From Chelonoidis abingdonii (Eukaryota; Chordata; Testudines; Testudinidae), in contig NC_133769.1 of the NCBI RefSeq assembly GCF_003597395.2, forward strand, positions 172,720,462 to 172,784,461: DNA of 64,000 nt, in the 5' to 3' direction. This document shows, piece after piece, positions 1 through 12,840 of the stretch. The position numbers and the translations under genes were made by a program. The notes below the pieces were generated by a model, which worked only from the letters and a program-made list of their open reading frames with translations, searched no databases and had not been told where the DNA came from. How positions within the stretch are numbered: position 1 is the first letter of the stretch; each line of letters starts with the position of its first letter.

Positions 1-2473
1 AAAACAAGAATGCACAGCAGCTGGGGTCTGAAAACAGCATGTTGACAACCCTTTTTCTCTGACTATCCCATTGTGGTGATAGCACTTTGCTTTCTGCCAA
101 ATCCCTGTTTGGGTAGTTTGGGAAAGCATGAGAATCCTGTCAATGAAATAGAACATTGTCACAGAATTAGAACTTCTTCTGAACATGAGGAAAGCTTTTT
201 GGCTGCCATATTGTGTTTTGTCTAGCATCTGTTTCCTTGAGTATCTGCCCATTGCGCTCCTCTTTTATTGTGATAGTGCTATGGGAGCTTTTACTAACGT
301 TATGGAGCAGTTTGAATGTAATGGAGAAGTTAGTTAGTTGTTGGAAATAGATATTCAGGATCAATATTTGCTGCAGTCGTCTTGTTTTGTTTATAGCAGC
401 AAATTGTAATATAGAAGATAGATGTAAAGGCCTAACAGACGTTTGTGTTTTCAAAGCAGAAAATGTTGATCCAGTGACAACTGAGTTTTCATTACATGTT
501 GTTACACTAAGTGGCAAATATAATTTTAAACTTTTCTATCTAATGTATATTGATGTAGGGAAGCAATGGTTGCTCACAGATGGGCCAGATTCTGATACCC
601 TTACTCAGGCTGAGCAGTGCCTCAGTGATGCTTTTTGTATAGAACAGTACAGTACAATTCAGCTTAGTAATGGTATCTGAATCTGTCTCTTTCCTATGAT
701 TGACTTATTGCTCTGTGATTCTCTTTAACAGAGGCATCATACACCTAGGTTACGCGCAGACTAGCTTGCAAATAGAAGCTTAAAGGTGGGATTTTCAAAG
801 AGGCCTAACAGAGTTAGGTGCCTAGGTCCTGTTGATTTTCACTCAGGTTCTTTTGGAAATCTCAGCCTAATTTCTAAATGTTAATTACACACAAACGCTC
901 ACACACAAATGCACTCAGTACTTTTATGGATCAAATGATTTCTTACTGGATAAAGTTAGTTTAGGTGGGTATTTGTTTATTTTTGTTGATCGTTCATAGA
1001 TGATAGATGTCTTCCTCTTCTGAGACAGATTCCAGGACCATAAGGCATATTGAATTACAGAGGTTTCAGGGAATATTTTAAAATTATTTCCAGCCATGTC
1101 TCACCTCCAGGGGAAAATTCAACATGGCTGTTTACTAACTCACATACAACATAAAACATACAAAAGAAATAGGTTGGGGATAACGAGAGAGGTTAATTGC
1201 TGAGAGTACCTAAAGTCCCACAGTACTCAAAATACAACTGAAGTATAAATTTTGAAAGGTCATTCTTTAGCCTATAAAAATAAGAGATCCCATGAACCAT
1301 TAGTAACTTGTTTTCCTGGTTGAAGTATCAGAGTGTAGCGCCTTGAGCTTTACAACCTTATCTGAACCTGACAGGACCCAGCTACATGTGTTAGGGTTGG
1401 ATCGGACCTGAAAATAACCCGATCTGAACTCAGGAGAATTGGGTCATCTCTAATTGTCTCCTCTTGTCCAGGGTGTTGGCATGGCGGTAACTGCATGCCC
1501 CACTCCTACTGACAGCCACCATCTCGCTGCACTCCATATATGCTACAGAGTGAATGTGCTGATGAGTTGCAGTGCCTCGTACTCGGCAGCATGCACAGCA
1601 CAGCAAGACAGCAGCTGATGACACACCAACCTCAAGGGTCAATGGTGGCTGGAGAAGGATCCCAGGCACTTTGTAGGCCTAATTTCAGAAGCACCAATTT
1701 TGGTGTATTCATTTTCCGGTACCCTGCTCCCCCTCTTACCACCTCACGGCTGTGTTATCAGTAGACTTTCTCTGCTAGAATCAATTCAGCCTTTTTGTCT
1801 CTTCCTTACATTCTTTCTTAAATAATTTTATATAACCAGGCATTGTGGAAATTCATGAACCTTTACCCACTTTCCACCAGTTAGGCATACAATTAAACTA
1901 GACCTTCTAGGACTCAATGATTACAATAGGGCCTTCAGTCTTTCTCTCCTATCTTCAGTACTGAGATGTGAGCCTTTCAGAATATGGGATTGTGTGTCCT
2001 GTCATTCAGTGCATTTTTCTGATATTCCCTACTACCTGCTCTTTATTTTAATTTGGTAAATTCTGATGACAAGTTCAGTGATACAAGAAGATAGAAAATC
2101 AGTTCATGGCCAGAGGGACTTCAATTTTACAATTAGGTGGTTACTGGCGTCAATGCAGGGGATCAGTAAATGAGTGCTATGTTTTGGGCTAAGTGGCCTC
2201 TTTAGACCCACATGTTCTAGGGATGGCAAACCACACTGAACCCACAAACTCTATAGACTCTCGGGTCTGCATTTTTGGACAACTCTGGATGAGAGACTAT
2301 ATTTATTGAGAGCATATTATACTTAATACACTATTTGTACTTGGTGCTAGCTGTACTAAATTGGACTTGACTTTTTATCAACTCCATTATTAAATTATCC
2401 AGAGTTAGTTTGTAAAATATGGCTTCAGTCTTCAACTATTCTCATAGGTAATTTTTTTTTAATGTATATACAG
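1..2473 (+). other. PHLDB2: PHLDB2 intron (partial), no exon seen
   Basis: This stretch precedes the first recognisable PHLDB2 exon and ends in an AG acceptor at 2472-2473. I find no further coding exon in it on either strand: the short open frames have no family resemblance and no splice context. It carries a short palindromic repeat near 788-870. The text around 1370-1470 and 2218-2285 resembles diverged dispersed repeats, but I cannot name a family. Confidence 0.6.
788..870. repeat. short palindromic MITE-like repeat
   Basis: The left end contains GGATTTTCAAAG and the right end carries its near inverse complement (CTTTTGGAAATC), so the segment can fold on itself. Such foldback units are common in turtle and crocodilian genomes; assignment to a superfamily is not possible from this copy. 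Confidence 0.5.
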
Positions 2474-2564
2474 TGCCAGCACTTCAAATGTTGCAAGAAT
2501 AGAAGAGATGGAGAGACTTCTGAAACAAGCTCATGCTGAAAAGACACGACTGCTTGAATTCCGG
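2474..2564 (+). CDS. PHLDB2: PHLDB2 (LL5-beta) coding exon, start of C-terminal coiled coil
   Basis: The exon is bounded by an acceptor ending in ATACAG and a donor GTAATC. Its first base completes a split codon; the remaining 90 bases read as 30 codons including IEEMERLLKQAHAEKTRLLE, which I recognise from PHLDB2. It ends on a whole codon, in phase with the next exon at 7835. The segment is charged and heptad-like, as expected for the coiled coil before the PH domain. It is the most upstream PHLDB2 exon I can find here; about 1,000 residues of the usual ~1,250 must lie before the window. Confidence 0.9.
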
Positions 2565-2879
2565 GTAATCTAAAGATTTCTTTGACAGAGGTTAATAGAT
2601 ACTTTGTTCAGATAATAAACATTTCATTTGGCCATTCTTAAATTGTAATTACCTAACACAGTCCTAACAAATTCATTTTTCGCTTCCCCCAACTTTGTCC
2701 CACTGGAATCCTGCTATTCCTGATACTCTGTGCAACAGCTACCATTTCTGTGGCTGAGCTAATCAACATTGCTCCTTCATTTGCTAAAGGGATGGCTTAT
2801 CAGTAGTACTTGCTTACCATCCCCATCTTTATGGGGCTGCTCAAAGTCTACTAGTCCAGGAGGCAAGAGACCAGCCCCT

Positions 2880-5800
2880 GTAACTGAACCAAAGTCTCTC
2901 ATTAAGAGAGCTTTAAACTAGGAAGTTGGGGGAGATGGTTGGGAGATGTCCAGGAGATCTCCATGCCAGAATTTAACCTGGAGAGGGAAGTAAACAAAGT
3001 GAGAGGGGATACGCTTGTGGACTGAAAGAATTGACACCAAGGAGGAAAAGTGGGTAGAAACTAGCCTAAAAGGTGATGCTGGGGTGAAGGTGGTCACAAT
3101 GGGGTAAAAGAAATGTCCCACTGACAGCCAAACGCCAAAAATTAAATGTCTGTAACTAATGCGAGGAGCTAGGGAACAAGATGGAGGAACTGGAGCACTG
3201 GTTGGCAGGAGTGACCCGGATATTATAGGGATAACAAAAACCTGTGGAATAAGTACTCATCGACTGGAGTACAGGTATGAAGGCTATGTGCTTGTTTAGA
3301 AAGACAGGAAGAAAGGCAAAGGTGGTGAGTAGCAATTGTACTCAAGTGAGTTAACTGTAATGAATAAGAAGTGATGGAAGGTGACAGAGTCTGTCTGGGA
3401 AAAATCACACTGGGTAAAAGCTATAAGAGCTCCCCTGAGATAGTGCTTGGGGTGACAGAACCAGCCGGATCTGATTTGGATATGGATAGAGAACGTCTTT
3501 AATGTCTTAATGAAGAGAACACTAAGGGGAATGTTGTGATCATGGGAGATTCAACTTCCCAGATATAGACGGAGGACAAGTGCTACTGCAAGAAAGTAAG
3601 GCATCAGATTTTCTGAAATGGGATAGGGACGATTTTCTTCACAATAGTTGAAGTACTGACGAAGAGGGGATGCATTTTAGATTGGTTTTGGTGAGCAGAT
3701 GAGACCTCGTAGAAGAAATGGGTGGTAGGGGACAACCTTGGTTCGATTGATCATAGAGCTGATTCATTCAACTAGAATGGAAGGATAACAAAGGTAGATC
3801 TGGATTAGGGTTTATTGACTTCTCAAGGGCTACATTTTAAGAGTTAAGAAATTAGTGTAGGGAAGTGGATTTGGACGAGATTGTGGATTTAAATCGGAGG
3901 AGGCCTGGGACTTACTTTTAAGTCGCAGCTGCGGAAACTGTCGGAACCTGCATCCAAGAATGGGGGAAAAACCATGGGCAGGAGTTGTAGGCCAAAGCTG
4001 GGGATAGCCTACGGCATCTCAGGATAGGGGATTAGGAAAAAAGCGGTAAGCTTACAGGGAGTGGAAAGAAGGTGGGATTAGCAAGGAAAGCTACTTAGGA
4101 GGTCAGACATGTAGGACATAAGGTGAGGAAGCTAAGTCATGTAGACCTGGAATCCTTGAAAGGAATTAAAACCAATAGTAAGATTTACAGCCCACACAAT
4201 CGCAGAAAACAAAGAAAGAAGCGTTGGCCCGCTAATAATCACTGAGGATGGAATGGAGGTTAATGATAACCTAGGCATGGCCAATATCTAAATAGTATTT
4301 GTCCTCAGTCTGCCTCTTTAATAAGACTAGTGAGGAGTTTAGGATAATGGAGGGATGATAAACGGGAATGAGGATATGGAGGTGGATATTACCGCATCTG
4401 AGGTAGAGGCCAAACTTGAACAGCTTAATGGGACAAAATCGGAGGGCCCGGACAATCTCCATCCAAGGATATTAAAGGAACTGAGAGCAGCTGAGGGTGG
4501 ACCACTTGACGTTGGCGAGATATCCGGGAGGCACTGGAATCTCATCTCAGGATAATTAGAGGACGGCGCCAATCTTGCGTGAGACAGCGTTAGCGAGATT
4601 TCTTAAATCAATGTGGTAAATCGGGGCTTGTACGTACGAATGGAGAAATCTAGGTAGCTTTATAATATTATAAACGCAAAAGGGAAAAAATTAGTGATTC
4701 GGATAGAGGGTGCGCTTATTGACCATCTGTAGTATGTGGTCTTGGAAAAATTTTAAAGGAGAAATAGTTAAAGGAATTGAGGTAATGGTAATTGGGAGAA
4801 TTGCTAACATGGAGTTTATAATAGGGTAGATCGTTGAAATGATTTCTTTGAGAAGGTGAAGTATTAGAAAAGGAAATGCGGTAGATATAATTTATCGATT
4901 TAGTAAGGTTTGAAGTTATGGGAACTGTTAGTTAACTGGAAAAGATGGGGATGAATGTGAAAGTTGTAAGGTGGATAAGGAACTGGTTAAAGGGAGATAG
5001 GGTCTATGAAGAGTGAAATGTCAGGTGGAAGGTTATAAGTGGAGTTAGGATCGTTTTGGGACCGATCTTATTTAACCTTTTTATTATGATTGGACGGGCC
5101 GGGAATGTGCTAATAAGTTTGGGAGAGAATGGGGGGTATTGTAACACAGAGGGACCGGATATATAGAAAGATCTGAACAATTGTATGGAGTAAATAGTAT
5201 AGATGAAATTTAATAGTGAAAAGTGCAGGTAACTGATTAAGGAGATTAATAATAAGAATTTTAGTTATAACATTGGGGAGAATCAGTTGGAAGACAGAGG
5301 AGGAGAAGGACCTGGGGTATTGTTGAAGCAGATGTCTATGAGGAGTGGATATGGGTTAAAAGCAATGCGGTTTTAGGAGATGATCAGAAGTTTTAGCAAG
5401 GATATGAGAGGTGTTAGTAACGTTATATAAGCGTGGTGAAGAGATGGAGATTATTGTGTGCTTTGGTGTCATGTTTAAGAGGATGATTAAATGAACCAGG
5501 TTCCAGAGACGGCTATTAGGATGATCCCGAGGAATGGAAGATGGTCCACTGCAAAGGATAAGAGCTTGGCTTTGTTTTAGTGGCAAAGAGGCTGCGGGGA
5601 AGTATGCTTGTTATATAAATATATCAGGGGATGTAAAAGTTAGAACGAGCGCGCAGTAGAATTTAGTTTACCGATAAAGTAGGACAAGGACAAATGCGGG
5701 TAAAATTAGATATTAAGAGAAGTTTAGATTGAAATTAGAGAAGGTTTCTAAACCAATTAGGGGAGTGAAAGTTTACTGGAACAGTGAGAGTAGTGGGGCA

Positions 5801-6340
5801 AAGATATCTGGCTTAAGAACTAAGCCTGATAAGTATATGGAGGGGATGATATGGATGGGATAGTTTAATTTGGGAATTGATCCTGTGGATTAGTCCACAT
5901 GGCTAGGATAAGGTTCATGCTAATGGGTTGTTGGAGGGGATGTTTGGCCACTCAAGAACGATCCGGGATAATCTTTTGTGAGCTTATGCAGAGACTCTAT
6001 GCTGGTGCTGGGCCTGGGTGAGTTGATATGCCTTCAGGGTTCCTAGCTGTAACTGACTATTTGGGGTGGGGAAGGAATTTTAATTTTCCTCCAGGGCAGA
6101 TTGGCAGGGGCCCTGGAGGTTTTTCGCCTTCCTCTGCAGCGTGGGGCATGGGTCGCTTGCTGGTGGATTCTCTGCAACTTGAGGTCTTCAAACCACAATT
6201 TTGAGGACTTCAATAACTCAGTCATGTGTTAGGGGTTGTTATAAAAATGGGTGGGTAGGGTTCTGCGGCCTGCTTTGTGCAGGAGGTCAGACTAGATGAT
6301 CATATTGGTCCCTTCTGACCTACGAGTCTATGAGTCTAAA
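2880..6340 (+). mobile_element. CR1 LINE, sense orientation, heavily decayed
   Basis: The 3' end (about 6255-6340) has the CR1 hallmark GCAGGAGGTCAGACTAGATG followed by a short reiterated TATGAGTCT-like tail. Around 4400-4500 a frame reads LEQLNGTKSEGPDNLHPRIL, which matches the CR1 reverse-transcriptase N-terminal motif (KS-GPD-hHPRhLKEL). Around 5060-5230 the order of words follows the RT region (GPI..LF) and the segment after the FADD box, but the frame is full of stops. The 5' boundary is approximate. The copy lies in a PHLDB2 intron in the direction of transcription and is strikingly poor in C between about 4700 and 5300. Confidence 0.85.
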
Positions 6341-7195
6341 TGGCACAGCACTAGTCTACTAGTATATAAAACCAGTCCCTGTGGCTGGACTTCAGGTAAT
6401 GATTTTAGATGGTTTAAAATAAAATCAGCCCTATTTTCAAATTTTAAAGTGACTCATGAGTGAAGAACTTGAAAACAAAACCTGCTTTAGCTGTGAAACA
6501 AAATAATACTGCACTTTAGAATTGACATTACTTATATTTGCTTACATTTAAATTGGACACAAAAGATTTACAGTCCTATTTCAATCTCCTAATGTTAACA
6601 AATACACTTACTTCCCAGTCAGTAAAATGTTTGATAAGAAGTAGCATTTCATTTCATATTACAGTGGACAGATTGTTCTCCATTCAGGCATATATTTTGA
6701 CCCTCTTACAAGAAAAATTAATGCTTTAACAATGAGTTTCCCTCAGAATCAGTCAAATTAACAGACTAGTCAGCACAGAGGGTCAATTCCTGATAAAGCT
6801 AGGATTGGCTATACTGAGCTCAAGTAGACCCTGCCCAAGCTGGGGGACAACTGTTTACATCTCAATATGTAAGGGGGAATGACGAGATTATATTGTGTAG
6901 ATGCAGTTTTAATGTAACTCAGTACTTTTGTATAAAAATATATTATCTTCTAGCTTTCTGTTTAATATGGCCCTGCTCACTTTGGGATTGGAACCTGCTA
7001 GCAATGTTTAAACATCCTTACTGCTATCATAGTGCACTTACCATGACATAATGCATACATGGATTTTATTTATTTATTTAATTGTGAGAACTGTTTTGTA
7101 GCCAACTGGTGTGTTAGACTATCATGCTTTCTGGTCTCCATTGCTCCAGGTAATAGACAGTGGTCCCTCTTATAAACTTCACTGTTGCCTTAGAT

Positions 7196-7517
7196 CAGTG
7201 GTTCTTAACCTTTACTGCAGCCTGCACCCCTTTGGTTCTCAAATTATGTTCTCGCACCCCTTAAACCTAAAAAAAAAATGTTCTTGTATCCCTTAACCTA
7301 GATATATTTTTGTTTGTATATTACAGTAATCATTAAAAAATGTATAATGTTAATAAATACATAGGTTTGATTAAACAAACTAGTTGTACTTACATGCCTG
7401 TGCTTAATTTGTGTTTTCGATGATTTACCTTCTAAAAAAATCTGGCATGTCTCACACGCCCAGAAAGGGTATCTCGCACCCCCAGGGGGTGCATGCACCC
7501 CAGGTTAAGGACCACTG
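7196..7517. mobile_element. hAT-type non-autonomous element (322 bp) with 8-bp TSD
   Basis: The element starts CAGTGGTTCTTAACC and ends GGTTAAGGACCACTG, which are terminal inverted repeats. It is flanked on both sides by the identical 8-mer CCTTAGAT (7188-7195 and 7518-7525). An 8-bp target duplication and a CAG...CTG terminus are diagnostic of hAT transposons. No transposase frame is present, so it was mobilised in trans. Confidence 0.9.
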
Positions 7518-7834
7518 CCTTAGATCATACTCTGTATAATGAACCAATGATACTTCACAATTTGTAGCATTCTAGGTTTTCTGATGTGATATGGTTCCTA
7601 GACAAAGCCCCCTCAAACTGAGCCAGGTTTATTAGAGAAACTGTGCTTGTGACAACCTTGTTCAAATGTGATTCTGATCCCTGTTCCCAGTCCACCTTGC
7701 ATATGTTCTTGGCTCCCTGAGAGGTATAAAGGGGCTTGTAGGAGCTCTGGGTGGGATCAAGTTACTTTTAATGTTCATTAAGTGTAGTTTTACCTAGCCT
7801 ATAGCTGAAACTCTGTGTGCACTGTGGTATATAG

Positions 7835-7981
7835 GAACGGGAAATGGAAGCCAAAAAACGAGCTCTGGAAGAAGAAAAACGTCGCAGAGAGCAACTAGAA
7901 AAAAGATTACAAGAAGAAACTAGCCAGCGGCAAAAATTAATTGAAAAGGAAGTCAAGATACGTGAGAAACAAAGAGCACAG
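7835..7981 (+). CDS. PHLDB2: PHLDB2 coding exon, coiled coil
   Basis: The acceptor is TATATAG and the donor GTGTGT. The 147 bases give 49 whole codons beginning EREMEAKKRALEEEKRRR and ending KIREKQRAQ, very rich in E, K, R and Q. This is the long coiled coil that precedes the PH domain in LL5-beta; in the family this region supports oligomerisation and binding of cortical partners such as CLASPs. Both borders fall between codons, so the exon joins in frame to 2474-2564 and to 9299-9518. Confidence 0.93.
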
Positions 7982-9298
7982 GTGTGTTGACGATCTACCA
8001 TGTACACACTGAAACAGCTATATAGCAAGATTTTCACAATGATGAAGGGAAGGAGTTTCTGTAGGTGGCAGGTTGCTTGAGTGCCTGTTGTATTGATTAT
8101 TTTATTCTCAGATTTTGTCAATGGTCTGTTAGAGGCCTTGGATAGGTGTCTTTTTAGTTATTTAAATCTAAATGAATAAATATTTAGGTATCTCTTCCCG
8201 TTTATATTGGCATTGTAAATGTACTGTATTAATCCTATAAAGTTTGTCACTAAATCCACTCATGGCAGAACTGTGCAGTCTGTATCACAACTATGCTGAA
8301 TAATGGATATTTCTGAGAGCAGTAACTTTGTGAAAGTACACAATGACTTTTATATGCAGGACATTTTGGATTGTGAGTTGTCCTCTTCCAAATATTTTGT
8401 TGAAAAGAACAGAAAAGAAGACTTTTATTTCCTCCCTTTCCTCCTATATACAGCCTCTTCAAACCAACTGAGTGATGAATATTTATTTTGCCAACACTAT
8501 ATGAAAGAAACAATAGTCCATATTTGGTGAATGGATCCCAAAGTAGAGACATCATGGAATTGGATTGATATGATGATATAACTCATCTTTCATAAGCACT
8601 ATATATATATATTTTTGATTACGAGTTTTTCTTCTGGTTACCCAGAAAGACCCAGTTTCAGGATTCTGGGTTTTTCTTTTCAATGCTTCCTGACATTTAA
8701 ACACCAAAAAGAGTGGAAGGAGCAGCATATTCTGCAGAAACCAAAGCTACCCGAAGCTTGTTCAGTATAGTGATGTGCAATTTCAGAGGGTGCCAAATAT
8801 ACACAATACAAAAGGCCACCACTGTATGTAGAAGGATGCAGTGATACTGAATGTCTCAAAGCACTCAAAAATCATTAACCAGTTAGATATATACCACTCC
8901 ATTGCATAGATAGAGAAACTGAGGCACACAGCAGTTAAGTGACTTGTCCAAGGTCACACAATCGGAGTTCTTCTTTTCCCAAAGCTGCCACAGATACTTT
9001 GACACACACATCTGTGCTTTAACCCGCAAAAAATTCTTCTGTCATTTGAACTCTATTTCTTAATGGCTGATTTTAAGAAATCCCTCCCCTTTTTTTTAAT
9101 CCCAGTATTCAACAGTTGACATAGCTACATATTGCAAAAATGTGGCTGTTCTCTTAAGAAAATCCAAGTCTGCAACTCACAAATTTAATCTTTGCTACCT
9201 TCATAGTCTGCACGTGGGTGCTACTTGTACTTTTTATCTGCTTACCACATATAGAAAAAGATGAAAGATTTATGGAGTATCTTTTTGCTCTGTGTTAG
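7982..9298 (+). other. PHLDB2: PHLDB2 intron with a MIR fragment
   Basis: An intron of 1.3 kb. A MIR-like piece is visible near 8894-8965 on the + strand (core words GAGAAACTGAGGCACA and AAGTGACTTGTCCAAGGTCA). A short (TA)n run lies near 8602. I see nothing else in it. Confidence 0.7.
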
Positions 9299-9518
9299 GC
9301 CCGCCCCTTGACTCGCTACTTGCCGATCAGAAAGGAAGACTTCGATCTACGAGGTCACATCGAAACAGCTGGTCACAACATAGAGACCTGTTACCACATC
9401 TCACTCACGGAGAAGACCTGTCGAGGCTTTCTGATTAAAATGGGAGGGAAAATTAAAACATGGAAAAAACGGTGGTTTGTTTTTGATAGAAACAAGAGAA
9501 CATTTTCTTACTATGCAG
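9299..9518 (+). CDS. PHLDB2: PHLDB2 coding exon, N-terminal half of PH domain
   Basis: The acceptor GTTAG and donor GTAGGT bound 220 bases: 73 codons plus one base of a split codon. The protein reads ARPLTRYLPIRKEDFDL and later CRGFLIKMGGKIKTWKKRWF, the start of the PH domain (strands 1-3 with the basic KTWKKRW segment that contacts phosphoinositide headgroups). PHLDB2 binds PI(3,4,5)P3 through this domain and anchors microtubule-capturing complexes at the basal cortex and podosomes; this role is family knowledge, not visible here. The split G is completed by AC of the next exon to give Asp. Confidence 0.96.
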
Positions 9519-9920
9519 GTAGGTTGTGTTTCTTTATCCAGGATTGAGCCCTTCTGTGGCAGTACCATTCTTATGTCTCTCTCCCCCCCCCCCCGCCCCA
9601 CCCCAACATTTGCCATGTAGAGCCTATTGTTACATTGTGTCATTTATACAATTTTTACGGGTCTTCAAAACCAGCAGGGACAAACAAAGTTACTTGCCTT
9701 GGATAGGAAATCACTGTAGAACAGGGAGCTGATATGATCATGGTTACTCAGTCCAATGTGCAACAGTGATTGTTGGTGTTGTGGAGGCATTTCAAGTTCT
9801 CAGTCAGAAAGGGGCTCCATTATGCTGGGTGTTTTATTTCCATATACACACATATACCACCCATCCACATTCATACTGTCTCTCTTTCCTTTCTCCTGTT
9901 CTGAAGAGTTTGCAATCTAA

Positions 9921-10215
9921 GGGCTGGTCTACACTAGGGGGGGAAATCGATCTAAGATACGCAACTTCAGCTACATCAATGGCATAGCTGAAGTCGAAGT
10001 ATCTTAGATCGATTTACCTACTGTCCTCACGGCGCGAGATCGACATCCGCGGCTCCCCCTGTCGACTCCGCTACCGCCGTTTGCGTTGGTGGAGTTCCGG
10101 AGTCGACAGGAGCTCGTTCGGGGATCAATATATCGCATCTAGATGAGACGCAATATATTGATCCCTGAGAAATCGATTGCTACCTGCTGATACGGCCAAT
10201 AGTGAAGACGTATCC
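9921..10215. mobile_element. Harbinger-like MITE (295 bp) with nested hairpins
   Basis: The ends are GGGCTGGTCTACACTA and, as inverse complement, GGATACGTCTTCACTA, a terminal pair shared by several elements in this window. It is flanked by TAA (9918-9920) and TGA (10216-10218), a plausible decayed 3-bp target duplication. Internally it holds at least two long hairpins (9945-10014 and 10121-10165). It interrupts an older repeat, whose halves lie at about 9890-9920 and 10216-10290. Confidence 0.75.
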
Positions 10216-10218
10216 TGA

Positions 10219-12655
<2,437 letters not shown>

Positions 12656-12840
12656 TGATAGATGTTGTACAGACATAGGAAGAAAAAATTCATGTCTCGA
12701 AGAGCTAAAAAACAAACAAACACAAAATCCCTTACACACACATGGAAAAGCATAGAATGTATAGATAAAGTGGCCAGGGCGATGACTGGAATACCTAATT
12801 TTGTATGCAGTCTTGTAGCGGTGTCAGTCCCACGATATTA

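Noticed and set aside
387..680. Possible upstream PHLDB2 exon
   Set aside because: The 97-residue frame does not resemble PHLDB2 and lacks proper splice sites.
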